Shown piece by piece: positions 44,299 to 52,871 of a DNA stretch of 64,000 bases (position 1 is the first letter of the stretch; each line of letters starts with the position of its first letter). The notes under the pieces are model-generated. The model saw only the letters and a program-made list of their open reading frames with translations, ran no database searches and was not told where the DNA came from. This DNA is from Sediminibacterium sp. (GTDB taxonomy: Bacteria > Bacteroidota > Bacteroidia > B-17B0 > Aurantibacillaceae). Made by a program: the position numbers and the translations under genes. The stretch covers positions 1 to 64,000 of the forward strand of contig JASGCO010000004.1 of NCBI GenBank assembly GCA_030054095.1. The letters run 5' to 3'.

Positions 44299-44640
44299 CT
44301 ATTCACTATCAGATTGTTGCGAATACTTTTTCCGGAATAGCAATTTTTGCTTCTGCCGTTCCAGTATTAATCGCGCCATGGTGCGGCCCGGAGGCTCAAC
44401 CTTATGTAAACGGGCCAACTCGCTCCTTACCAGCTTTTCACTCACATCTATACGGTAAAGTACCAATAACAATTTGTTAAAGTCTGTATTGATCCATTCG
44501 GTGCATTGCGCTTCAAGTTTTGCCAGTAATTCGGCTTCTTCCTCACCGGATCTAAACTCCAGATTAAGTGAATTAAATGTAAACTGAAGCAGTTCCATAG
44601 GCAACAATTGATAGCTGTCCGGTTTTTCCTGATCTTCCAT
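44299..44640 (-). CDS. Small acidic protein of unknown function
   Basis: 113 residues, soluble and helical: [30 protein letters not shown], then [28 protein letters not shown] and a basic C-terminal helix ([19 protein letters not shown]). I do not recognise the family by name; small proteins of this type accompany mazG in some Bacteroidota, as far as I recall. It diverges from thrS, and the start region contains TACATTTA on the minus strand as a near-match -7 element. Confidence 0.65.
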   Translation of the reverse strand: MEDQEKPDSYQLLPMELLQFTFNSLNLEFRSGEEEAELLAKLEAQCTEWINTDFNKLLLVLYRIDVSEKLVRSELARLHKVEPPGRTMARLILERQKQKLLFRKKYSQQSDSE

Positions 44641-44698
44641 GCTTTAAATGTATCATTAAAAAACTATGTCCGACACGCTGAATATTCCCGATTTCTTT

Positions 44699-44706
44699 TA
44701 TCTTTG
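44699..44706 (+). promoter_or_regulatory. -7 promoter element (TATCTTTG) of thrS
   Basis: TAnnTTTG followed by C, 45 bases before the thrS ATG. The predicted 40-base leader contains a small hairpin, CCTAC/GTAGG (44726-44742). Confidence 0.55.
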
Positions 44707-44751
44707 CTGGCTATAAATAAATTAACCTACGTTGTAAGTAGGCCAAACGTT

Positions 44752-46695
44752 ATGATTAAAATTACTTTACCCGATGGTTCCATTCGTGAGTACGAAGCAG
44801 GAACAACCGCCTTACAAATTGCTCAGAGCATTAGTGAAGGTTTAGCCCGAAATGTATTAGCAGCCAAAGTTAACGATCAGGTGTGGGATGCCACGCGCCC
44901 CATTATATCTGATGCTACGCTGCATTTATTAACCTGGAATGATGCGCAAGGCAAAGAAACGCTCTGGCATTCCTCGGCGCATTTAATGGCCGAAGCTCTT
45001 GAATCCCTTTATCCGGGCAGTAAATTTGCCATTGGCCCGCCCGTGGAAAATGGCTTTTACTACGATATTGATTTCGGAGATAAAACGTTTTCGATTGATG
45101 AAGTAGAAAAAGTAGAAGCTAAAATGCTGGAACTGGCTCGTCAGAATAATCCATACATACGTGAAGAAATCAGTAAAGCGGATGCCGTTTCGTATTTTAC
45201 CGAAAAAGGAGATCCTTATAAACTGGAACTATTGGAAGGATTGGAAGACGGGAATATTACCTTTTATAAACAAGGGCAGTTTACTGACCTTTGCCGTGGG
45301 CCTCACATCCCTAATACCGGTTTTATTAAAGCGGTTAAATTATTGCGTGTGGCAGGAGCCTACTGGCGTGGCGATGAAAAGAACAAGCAGTTAACGCGTG
45401 TATATGGCATTACTTTCCCGAAAGAAAAAGAATTAAAAGAATACCTGGTACTGCTGGAAGAAGCTAAAAAACGCGATCACCGTAAACTGGGAAAAGAACT
45501 GGAATTGTTTACATTTTCAGAAAAAGTGGGTATGGGCCTGCCACTTTGGCTTCCGAAAGGTGCTGCTTTACGCGACAAACTGGAACAGTTTATGCGTCGG
45601 GCACAAACCAAAGCCGGTTATTTACCGGTTGTTACGCCTCATATTGCACAAAAGGAATTGTATGTCACCAGCGGCCACTATGAAAAATATGGCAAAGATT
45701 CCTTTCAACCCATAAATACACCGGCTGAAGGCGAACAGTTCTTTTTGAAACCCATGAACTGCCCGCATCACTGCGAAATCTACAAATCATCACCGCGTTC
45801 ATATAAAGATTTACCGATTCGCTACGCTGAATTCGGAACCGTTTACCGTTACGAGCAACATGGTGAATTACACGGTTTAACACGCGTGCGTGGCTTTACT
45901 CAGGATGACGCCCATTTGTTCTGCCGTCCCGATCAGGTAAAAGAAGAATTTTGTAAAGTGATTGATCTGGTATTATACGTATTTAATGCCCTCGATTTTA
46001 AAGAATATACCGCTCAAATCAGTTTACGGGATCCGGAAAACAAAACCAAGTACATTGGTACGGACGAAAACTGGAACCTGGCTGAACAGGCTATTATTGA
46101 GTCGGCTCAGGAAAAAGGACTGAAAACCGTTGTGGAACTGGGAGAAGCTGCTTTTTATGGCCCAAAACTGGATTTTATGGTGAAGGATGCTTTAGGTCGT
46201 AAATGGCAATTGGGTACAATTCAGGTGGATTATAATTTACCGGAACGTTTTCAGTTGGAATATACCGGCAGCGATAACCTGAAACACCGTCCGGTAATGA
46301 TACACAGGGCACCATTTGGTAGTTTGGAACGCTTTATTGCCGTGCTTATAGAGCACTGCGGCGGTAACTTCCCGCTGTGGTTAACCCCTGAGCAATTTGC
46401 TATTTTACCAATCAGTGAAAAATATAACGATTACGCCCAAACACTGTTAAATGCCCTGGCAGCCAAAGACATCAGAGGCTTTGTGGATGAACGGAACGAA
46501 AAAATAGGCAAAAAAATAAGGGATAATGAAGTAAAGAAAATACCATTTATGCTCGTTATTGGCGAAAAAGAAGAAGCCGAACAAAAAGTAGCAGTTCGTC
46601 AACATGGAAAAGGCGATATAGGCACTTTCAGTATTGATGAATTTATTACATTTGTTAATAATATTATCGAAAGCGATTTCGAAAAAAAGAACTAA
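44752..46695 (+). CDS. thrS: Threonine--tRNA ligase
   Basis: Charges tRNA-Thr and edits Ser-tRNA-Thr. 647 residues from ATG 44752, where the N-terminal TGS domain begins ([23 protein letters not shown] in parts). The editing domain holds [16 protein letters not shown] and the SAD motif [10 protein letters not shown]. The class II core carries [44 protein letters not shown] and [18 protein letters not shown]-terminal anticodon-binding domain ends [10 protein letters not shown]. The frame runs 48 codons further upstream but through the promoter region. infC follows after a 96-base structured leader. Confidence 0.97.
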   Translation: MIKITLPDGSIREYEAGTTALQIAQSISEGLARNVLAAKVNDQVWDATRPIISDATLHLLTWNDAQGKETLWHSSAHLMAEALESLYPGSKFAIGPPVENGFYYDIDFGDKTFSIDEVEKVEAKMLELARQNNPYIREEISKADAVSYFTEKGDPYKLELLEGLEDGNITFYKQGQFTDLCRGPHIPNTGFIKAVKLLRVAGAYWRGDEKNKQLTRVYGITFPKEKELKEYLVLLEEAKKRDHRKLGKELELFTFSEKVGMGLPLWLPKGAALRDKLEQFMRRAQTKAGYLPVVTPHIAQKELYVTSGHYEKYGKDSFQPINTPAEGEQFFLKPMNCPHHCEIYKSSPRSYKDLPIRYAEFGTVYRYEQHGELHGLTRVRGFTQDDAHLFCRPDQVKEEFCKVIDLVLYVFNALDFKEYTAQISLRDPENKTKYIGTDENWNLAEQAIIESAQEKGLKTVVELGEAAFYGPKLDFMVKDALGRKWQLGTIQVDYNLPERFQLEYTGSDNLKHRPVMIHRAPFGSLERFIAVLIEHCGGNFPLWLTPEQFAILPISEKYNDYAQTLLNALAAKDIRGFVDERNEKIGKKIRDNEVKKIPFMLVIGEKEEAEQKVAVRQHGKGDIGTFSIDEFITFVNNIIESDFEKKN

Positions 46696-46707
46696 TTTTC
46701 AAGAACG

Positions 46708-46770
46708 TTTCCGGCGAAGCGGAAATGGGTTAAATAAATAATGAATAACGAAACTTTCTTCGCGGGTTTC
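46708..46770 (+). promoter_or_regulatory. Structured infC leader with complementary hairpin loops
   Basis: Hairpin 1: TTTCCG/CGGAAA (46708-46725) with loop GCGAAG (46714-46719). Hairpin 2: GAAAC/GTTTC (46750-46770) whose 11-base loop contains CTTCGC (46758-46763), the exact complement of the first loop. This could form a kissing interaction or an alternative helix upstream of the infC Shine-Dalgarno. Confidence 0.45.
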
Positions 46771-46776
46771 ATTTAA
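46741..46776 (+). CDS. Putative 11-residue leader peptide before infC
   Basis: ATG at 46741 opens an 11-codon frame encoding MNNETFFAGFI and ending in TAA. Three of eleven residues are Phe. The stop is 15 bases before the AUC start of infC and 5 bases before its GGAGG. Its codons overlap hairpin 2, so ribosome passage would change the fold. It has no visible Shine-Dalgarno; translation is unproven. Confidence 0.3.
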   Translation: MNNETFFAGFI

Positions 46777-46781
46777 AAAAC

Positions 46782-46786
46782 GGAGG
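46782..46786 (+). promoter_or_regulatory. Strong Shine-Dalgarno (GGAGG) before infC
   Basis: GGAGGT with 5 bases to an ATC codon. Such a strong site is unusual in this window and decides the infC start. Confidence 0.7.
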
Positions 46787-46791
46787 TCACT

Positions 46792-47403
46792 ATCAACGAT
46801 TTCAAAAAACCAAACACCGGTGCTCCCGGTGGAGATCAGGAAAAACCCAGACAACCCAGGGGATTAAAAGCGGGGTTCAAGCGCCCCGGTGTTAAAGAAG
46901 AACAACATAAAATTAACGAACGTATATGGGCAAAACGTGTACGTGTAGTAGGCGAAGGCATTGAAGCCGGTGTTTACGACATTAAGGATGCCCTGCGTAT
47001 GGCTCACGAAGCCGGTTTGGATCTGGTAGAAATTGCTCCGAACGTAGATCCTCCTGTTTGTAAAATAGTGGATTACGGTAAGTTTCTTTACGAACAAAAG
47101 AAAAAAGCCAAGGAAATGAAAGCCAAGGCTGCCAAAGTGGTAATAAAAGATATCCGATTTGGACCGCATACCGATGAACATGATTTTAATTTCAAAAAGA
47201 ATCACGCCATTAAATTTCTTCAGGAAGGCAGTAAAGTAAAAGCCTATGTGTTTTTCAGAGGACGTGAAATTGTGTTTAAAGAACAGGGAACTATTTTGCT
47301 TCTGAAATTTGCCAGTGAACTGGAAGAATACGGAAAAGCAGAACAGTTACCCATTCTGGAAGGTAAAAAAATGCAAATGGTAATTGCACCTAAAAAGAAA
47401 TAA
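46792..47403 (+). CDS. infC: Translation initiation factor IF-3, AUC start
   Basis: Binds the 30S subunit and proofreads start codon and initiator tRNA. 203 residues when read from ATC 46792, placed 5 bases after GGAGG. A first in-frame ATG only occurs at 46999, inside the conserved N-terminal domain, which would delete [17 protein letters not shown], so it cannot be the start. The rest is canonical: [27 protein letters not shown] in parts, [17 protein letters not shown], and a C-terminal domain ending QMVIAPKKK. Non-AUG starts on infC are known and allow IF-3 to repress its own synthesis. No rpmI or rplT follows; a strong terminator does. Confidence 0.95.
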   Translation: MNDFKKPNTGAPGGDQEKPRQPRGLKAGFKRPGVKEEQHKINERIWAKRVRVVGEGIEAGVYDIKDALRMAHEAGLDLVEIAPNVDPPVCKIVDYGKFLYEQKKKAKEMKAKAAKVVIKDIRFGPHTDEHDFNFKKNHAIKFLQEGSKVKAYVFFRGREIVFKEQGTILLLKFASELEEYGKAEQLPILEGKKMQMVIAPKKK

Positions 47404-47422
47404 TAAATACACTATTTTTCGA

Positions 47423-47457
47423 CAGACTAAATGCTGGTGCATTTAGTCTGTTTTTTT
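47423..47457 (+). terminator. Strong Rho-independent terminator after infC
   Basis: Perfect 12-bp stem CAGACTAAATGC/GCATTTAGTCTG, loop TGGT, then seven Ts. Confidence 0.9.
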
Positions 47458-47495
47458 AAAACTCAGTCCAAAACCGCAGAAATAGTTTTATAGTC

Positions 47496-48140
47496 ATGAG
47501 GCCCGGTCTTCCTTCTAAATTCAGGTTTTTAAATAAGTACTTTACTAAAAACGGTACGTTTACCCTTCTCGATATTGGTGCAGGTAACCATTCGGCAAAA
47601 AACACAAAAAAATGGTTTCCGAACTGTATGTATTATGGTGTTGACAGGAGTAAAGACTACAACAACAGCGAAGAGGATTTTAAACTCATGGAACAGTTTT
47701 ATGAACTGGATCTGACCCAACTAAATTTTTCCGCTATTCCGGATAATCATTTCGATGCCATTATGATGGCTCACGTTATTGAACACTTACACAATGGCAC
47801 AGAGGTAATAAAAGCCCTCATTCCAAAACTTAAACCCGGTGGATTAATTTACGTTGAATACCCCAGTCTTAAAAGTACCCGCTTGCCAAGCATGAAAGGG
47901 ACACTCAATTTTTACGATGACAACACCCATGTGAGAATTTATTCGGTGCTTGAATTAACCAATACATTCCTGTCCTCGGGTTGTGTTACCCTTAAAGGCG
48001 GCTATCGTCGCGATGTTCAGAATATTTTAATGATACCGGTTAAAATCATCCATAACAAACTAAAATACGGTTATGTTATGGGGAGTATTTTCTGGGATTT
48101 ACTGGGATTTGCCGAATTTGTTCTGGCGAAACGAAAATGA
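47496..48140 (+). CDS. Class I SAM-dependent methyltransferase
   Basis: 214 residues. A Rossmann-type motif I is seen as FTLLDIGAGNHS at about 22-33, then MYYGVDRS, FDAIMMAHVIEHLHNG (motif for acidic and post-I region) and LKPGGLIYVEYPS. This is the Methyltransf_11-like layout. The substrate cannot be told; together with the GT4 gene 60 bases downstream it may act in surface polysaccharide or glycolipid synthesis. ATG 47496 is a reasonable start, and TAGTTTTA sits shortly upstream as an imperfect -7 element. Confidence 0.85.
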   Translation: MRPGLPSKFRFLNKYFTKNGTFTLLDIGAGNHSAKNTKKWFPNCMYYGVDRSKDYNNSEEDFKLMEQFYELDLTQLNFSAIPDNHFDAIMMAHVIEHLHNGTEVIKALIPKLKPGGLIYVEYPSLKSTRLPSMKGTLNFYDDNTHVRIYSVLELTNTFLSSGCVTLKGGYRRDVQNILMIPVKIIHNKLKYGYVMGSIFWDLLGFAEFVLAKRK

Positions 48141-48189
48141 TTTCCCGTGTTAAACACTTACTCTTTCTTTTCCTTAGCAGGAATATTTT

Positions 48190-48197
48190 TAGCTTTG
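48190..48197 (+). promoter_or_regulatory. -7 promoter element (TAGCTTTG) of GT4 gene
   Basis: TAnnTTTG followed by C, ending 4 bases before the GTG start, so the transcript should start at the initiation codon. Confidence 0.5.
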
Positions 48198-48201
48198 CAG
48201 C

Positions 48202-49326
48202 GTGAAAATTGCGGTTAATACGAGGCTTTTACTGGCCAACCGGCTCGAAGGCATTGGATGGTTTAGCTTTCAAACCCTGAAGCGCATTACCAAAGATCAT
48301 CCGGATGTACATTTCATCTATTTATTTGATCGTGATTTTGATGAATCGTTTATCACTTCAAACAATATTACACCGCTAATTATAGGCCCTCAGGCACGCC
48401 ACCCTTTTTTGTATTATGCCTGGTTTCAATGGTCTGTAAAACAAACGTTAAACCGTTTAAAACCCGACTTATTTCTGTCTCCCGATGGTTTTTTAAGTTT
48501 AGGTGCCAAAACCCGGCAATTACCGGTTATACACGACATTAACTTTCATCATTTTCCGCAAGATGTCAGTCGTTTGTCGGCCCGCTACTACAATTATTTC
48601 TTTCCGAAATATGCCCGTGCGGCAACACGTATTGCCACTGTTTCAGAATACAGTAAACAGGATATTGCGAAAACGTATGGCGTTAATCCTGCCAAAATTG
48701 ATGTAGTATATAATGGCATTAATGAATTTTTTCAGCCACTGGATACCAACAGCAAAAACGCGGTGAAACAAAAGTGGACACAAGGGCAGGATTACTTTGT
48801 GTATGTGGGTTCTTTACACCCCCGTAAAAATATTCCGAATCTTATCAGAGGGTTTAACGCTTTTAAACGAAATGGCTCACCAATTAAACTGGTGCTGGCG
48901 GGCCCTTTGTTTTGGGGCAAAGAAGAAATAGATGCCGCATTAAACGCTTCCATTTATAAAAATGATGTCATTTTTACCGGTAGGTTAAATAATGAAGAAT
49001 TAAATGCGGTACTGGCATCAGCGCTGGCAATGACCATGGTGCCGCGTTACGAAGGCTTTGGGATTCCGGTAGTAGAAGCCATGCAGGCCGGAGTACCTGT
49101 AATTTACAGTAATGTGAGTAGTTTGCCCGAAGTGGCAGGCGATGCCGGAATTGCTGTAAATCAAAATGATCCTTCGGATATAGCCAGAGCCATGTTACAA
49201 ATGGCTGGCGATGAAACCCTGCGCAGGACTTGCATTGAAAAAGGCTTAGTACAAAAACAGAAATTCAGTTGGGACAAGAGCGCGCACTTGTTATGGAAAA
49301 GTATTGAGAAGTGTGTTCACCCATAA
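48202..49326 (+). CDS. Glycosyltransferase family 4
   Basis: 374 residues from a GTG start. GT-B fold: N-terminal domain with NTRLLLANRLEGIGWF and LFLSPDGFLSLG, then a C-terminal nucleotide-sugar domain with YFVYVGSLHPRKNIPNLIRGF, VLAGPLFWGKEE, VIFTGRLNNEEL and the E-x7-E signature in YEGFGIPVVEAMQAG. It is retaining and probably cytosolic, building a cell-surface glycan or glycolipid. It lies next to the methyltransferase gene. The GTG start is supported by the lack of an earlier in-frame ATG and by the conserved KIAVNTR opening. Confidence 0.88.
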   Translation: MKIAVNTRLLLANRLEGIGWFSFQTLKRITKDHPDVHFIYLFDRDFDESFITSNNITPLIIGPQARHPFLYYAWFQWSVKQTLNRLKPDLFLSPDGFLSLGAKTRQLPVIHDINFHHFPQDVSRLSARYYNYFFPKYARAATRIATVSEYSKQDIAKTYGVNPAKIDVVYNGINEFFQPLDTNSKNAVKQKWTQGQDYFVYVGSLHPRKNIPNLIRGFNAFKRNGSPIKLVLAGPLFWGKEEIDAALNASIYKNDVIFTGRLNNEELNAVLASALAMTMVPRYEGFGIPVVEAMQAGVPVIYSNVSSLPEVAGDAGIAVNQNDPSDIARAMLQMAGDETLRRTCIEKGLVQKQKFSWDKSAHLLWKSIEKCVHP

Positions 49327-49468
49327 TTTCGTTGTATCCACTTATCTCTTTTCATCTTCTATTCCGATCAAACCACATCTACAAGCTTTCCCCGTTAATG
49401 CCAGTAAATAAGTACTCCCTGAGTTTAGCTATCCCAAAAGCAATAACACCTCATGTGTGATCCGCTAT

Positions 49469-52400
49469 CTATTTCCGGTAAATAATAAAATTATTCACTT
49501 CGTTTTCCTTTCTGGCCGTTGGTGTCTGTCGTCCGCCGGTAAGCTCAGATACCTTATCAATAACGTAAGATTTTAATTCTGCGATCCGTATCTGTTTATC
49601 CTTATCCAGATCCGCTTCACTGCTTTGCAGCCCCTTAAGCAAGCTATAGGTAAATACACCATTGTTCCACTCCTTCGACTCTAAAGCAAACTCGTTACCA
49701 CCCGCCGCAGAAATAACCGTTGCACCCGACCCTTTCGACACATCGGAAAACAATACCTGCATGTAAGCAAATGAGTTTTTTAATCCGGCTTTAGGTTTAA
49801 TAGCCAATCCTCCGGCTTTTGCGGTTACTTTTGCTGCATCCGGATTCGCATTCGTGGATACAACATCCACACCTTCCTTATCTACCTCACCGGAGTGACA
49901 GGCATCAATAAGTATAAGGCGATTACGCGCCTGAACTGTATTAAACAGCCCTTCAATTTCCTCATAAGGTAATCCCTTTGCAGCCGGAGCTTCAAAATCC
50001 ACATTATGTGTGGCAATGTAATAATCCAGATTATTATCTAACAATCCGTGACTGGATACATAAACAATGACCTGATCATCGGGACGGGCCGTTTCGTATA
50101 ACTTACCAGCCGCCCTAATGTTTTCGACGGTAACCATGGAATCTTGTAAAAAACTCACTTCAATCTTTCCAAACTGCGTTCCTGATTTCATTTGACTCAC
50201 AAAATCCCGTCCATCTTTTACAGGAAAAGTAAGATTATGCTTGCTTGCTTCGAAGCGTGCTGCCGCTATCACCAGAATATACAGGTTGGGCTTAGGTTTA
50301 GCTACCGGATTCTCCACAGTAAACGATTCACGTGTACTTTCCAAACCTTTAGCATTCACTACCGATACTTCTATCAGATTTTGACCTGCGCTTAACACTA
50401 GCTCTACTTCTTTATTCAGTTTGTTTGATTTTGTTGTACTCACATCCAATCCCTTTAATCCATACACCGGAATATTATTCACATAGACATTTACTCTGTT
50501 AATCGGACTATCGCTATCCCAGGCCATCAACTTAAATTTTACTTTTCCACCCATCTGTACCAAGTTTTCGCGATTCTCTATTTCGACTTCGGGCAAACTG
50601 TAAGAACCATTCAGCGCCTCTTCGGTGAAACCCATCCGCTTTACCCGTTTTTTCCAGGCTTGCCGGTACATACTTACCAGTAATTTTGAAGTTCCCAGTT
50701 TTTCCATTACCAGATCGGGGCGGTTCAATTGTAAATCAAACTGATCGAAGCGATACAATTTGTTTTTATACCGGAAGCAAATTCCGTCGTAATTGCCTTT
50801 AGAACATTTATAATAGTACTCCGGCGAATAAATAATATACTCCTCTGCGCCTGCCATACACACAAGGCTTCCCTTCATACTGCAGGTGGCTACATCCCAT
50901 ATTTTAGCCGTTCCGTCCAGACTTGAACTATACACCGTGTGTCCATCAGTATGCCAGGCTACCTGATTAATAGCATTAATATGTCCTTTTAAGCGGCATT
51001 TTAAAGTTTTACTTTCCCAGTCAAAAAGAATCACATCATAATCCTCTCCAAAAGAATGTCCTGTACCAAGCGCCAGCGTTTTCCCATCCGGGCTAAAGGC
51101 GCCGCTATTGATGTAATTCAAAGCAAAAACATTTACCTCTTCCTTTAATTCACCCGTTTTATAATCCACCACATAAACCGTATTTTCGGCATCTTTTACA
51201 AACTTATCCTGTGCCACTATGGCCTGTGTTGTTCCGGGAACAAATGTCAGCAAACGACTGAATTCCTTATCTGTACGCATCTGTTTTACGCTTTTACCTC
51301 CCATTGTTTCCAGCACTTCCAACTGATAACGTCCTACTCCGATAACATAAGCCCCATCGGGGCTAAAGCGGGCTTCCGGGTAAAATGTATGATGATCTAC
51401 CGTCGTCTTTAACGTTTGTTTATAACTAGTCGTTTCATATACCAGCAATTCATCTTTGCCGGGAGTAAGTGTGTTTACTGTTACTGCAAGCAAGTACTTT
51501 CCATCGTCTGATAAACTGGTTTTAATTACATTTTTGAGTTTCAGTTTTTTTTCCAGTGAAAAATCAGTAGTATTAAATATTACCAGTGAATCTGGCGGAT
51601 ACCAGTAACAGGCTTTACCACTTTTAGTAAATGAAGACTCATAAGCCGGAATGTTCTTAACGATACTACCATCTTTCAGGTTCCAGAAACGTAAGCCCGG
51701 ATCTTCGCCCCCGATTACTCGTGTACACAAGTACTTATTATCGGTAGTTAATGCCATATCGCGAATCATTTTAAAATTACCCTGCAGTCTTCCTTTAGAC
51801 TTTCCGGTGTTTACGTCGTAGATAAGTGTGGTGTAACTATTGGTATTCCGTCCATTATTCATTTCTATCAAAGTACCGTTAAAGGCTACCAGATTCCCGT
51901 CACTGCTTAAATCTAATCCCGCCATTCCAAAAAACATGGTGTAATTTAATCCAGACGGAGGTTTGATAAGATCTTCAATAGTGCGTAAAACTTTGCCATC
52001 CTGTGTACTGATAATTCTGAGTCTGTTTTTCGATGTACTGATTAAAAGTTTCTTTCCATCGGGACTAAACATAAACGTATTAACCAATTCACCTGCTTCA
52101 AAAGGCACCACCACTTTGGTGTTTTTTTTAGTCAAATCTATCAATCGCAATTCCTTAAAGGTCATAATAGCCGCCATATTTTCCGTTTCGTTTACGGCTA
52201 TTGTTTCCTGAAAAATAACCGTTTCATCCTTTACTTCAACTAAAGGAGTCTCTGTATCATCCAGTGAACAAATCACAAGTCCGCGGCCATCGCGCGTAGC
52301 AATAAACCGCAAATTATCACTTAGCAATTGTACTTTTGAGGGACTTCTGAAATAGACCTTTTTCAATAGTTTACCAGATGGTACTTCCAACAATCTTAAG

Positions 52401-52807
52401 GTATCTTCGTGTCGCACCAACACTTTATTAGCAGTGGGAGAAACTGAAAACGGATCATTGGCTACTTCCAGTTTCAGATGAAACTGTTTTTCTCCTTTTA
52501 ACGCATTCCAGAACATAAGATTTCCGGCGTCGTCCATAGATACGAGGTACTCGCCATCGTGCGTATAGGCTACCTGACGCACGCCTGAAGTGTGTCCGGT
52601 AAGAGTGCGGAACTCCTGCTTTAAAGCTCTATCCCATATTTTAATACTATTATCATCAGAACCCGTAGCCATGAAACGGCCTTTGGGGTGAAACGCGCAA
52701 GATTTAACTGATAAAATATGCCCGGTTGTTATTACAAGTTCTGGCTTCTCCTGAGCTTGTAATACACTTAACAATAGTACAAGTAATCCACTAACAATTG
52801 TTTTCAT
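49469..52807 (-). CDS. Exported WD40-repeat protein with C-terminal caspase-like (C14) protease
   Basis: 1112 residues from ATG 52807, where a signal peptide begins (MKTIVSGLLVLLLSVLQAQ); an upstream frame would run through a hairpin. WD40 repeats fill most of about 25-690 (GSDDNSIKIWD near the start, SSSLDGTAKIWD near 650). After an Ig-like segment (about 740-830) comes a peptidase C14 domain at about 840-1112: the catalytic His is about 920 in VSSHGLLD and the Cys about 970 in LIDACHSGE. Both catalytic residues are intact. WD40-caspase fusions are known in bacteria, but a signal peptide places this one outside the cytosol. It follows the M48 gene with a hairpin between. Confidence 0.88.
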   Translation of the reverse strand: MKTIVSGLLVLLLSVLQAQEKPELVITTGHILSVKSCAFHPKGRFMATGSDDNSIKIWDRALKQEFRTLTGHTSGVRQVAYTHDGEYLVSMDDAGNLMFWNALKGEKQFHLKLEVANDPFSVSPTANKVLVRHEDTLRLLEVPSGKLLKKVYFRSPSKVQLLSDNLRFIATRDGRGLVICSLDDTETPLVEVKDETVIFQETIAVNETENMAAIMTFKELRLIDLTKKNTKVVVPFEAGELVNTFMFSPDGKKLLISTSKNRLRIISTQDGKVLRTIEDLIKPPSGLNYTMFFGMAGLDLSSDGNLVAFNGTLIEMNNGRNTNSYTTLIYDVNTGKSKGRLQGNFKMIRDMALTTDNKYLCTRVIGGEDPGLRFWNLKDGSIVKNIPAYESSFTKSGKACYWYPPDSLVIFNTTDFSLEKKLKLKNVIKTSLSDDGKYLLAVTVNTLTPGKDELLVYETTSYKQTLKTTVDHHTFYPEARFSPDGAYVIGVGRYQLEVLETMGGKSVKQMRTDKEFSRLLTFVPGTTQAIVAQDKFVKDAENTVYVVDYKTGELKEEVNVFALNYINSGAFSPDGKTLALGTGHSFGEDYDVILFDWESKTLKCRLKGHINAINQVAWHTDGHTVYSSSLDGTAKIWDVATCSMKGSLVCMAGAEEYIIYSPEYYYKCSKGNYDGICFRYKNKLYRFDQFDLQLNRPDLVMEKLGTSKLLVSMYRQAWKKRVKRMGFTEEALNGSYSLPEVEIENRENLVQMGGKVKFKLMAWDSDSPINRVNVYVNNIPVYGLKGLDVSTTKSNKLNKEVELVLSAGQNLIEVSVVNAKGLESTRESFTVENPVAKPKPNLYILVIAAARFEASKHNLTFPVKDGRDFVSQMKSGTQFGKIEVSFLQDSMVTVENIRAAGKLYETARPDDQVIVYVSSHGLLDNNLDYYIATHNVDFEAPAAKGLPYEEIEGLFNTVQARNRLILIDACHSGEVDKEGVDVVSTNANPDAAKVTAKAGGLAIKPKAGLKNSFAYMQVLFSDVSKGSGATVISAAGGNEFALESKEWNNGVFTYSLLKGLQSSEADLDKDKQIRIAELKSYVIDKVSELTGGRQTPTARKENEVNNFIIYRK

Positions 52808-52820
52808 GTTGTTTTCCTTA

Positions 52821-52853
52821 AAACAAAAACACGCCTGTTTTATGGCGTGTTTT
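52821..52853 (-). terminator. Terminator-like hairpin between M48 and metacaspase genes
   Basis: 10-bp stem AAAACACGCC/GGCGTGTTTT with an 8-base loop; on the minus strand the T-rich end TTTTTGTTTT follows. It lies about 20 bases after the M48 stop and ends 13 bases before the metacaspase ATG. Confidence 0.7.
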
Positions 52854-52871
52854 ATATGATTCTTTATTTCG

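Noticed and set aside
46999-47403. infC as a 134-residue protein from ATG 46999
   Set aside because: This would remove most of the conserved IF-3 N-terminal domain; the GGAGG-N5-ATC start restores it.
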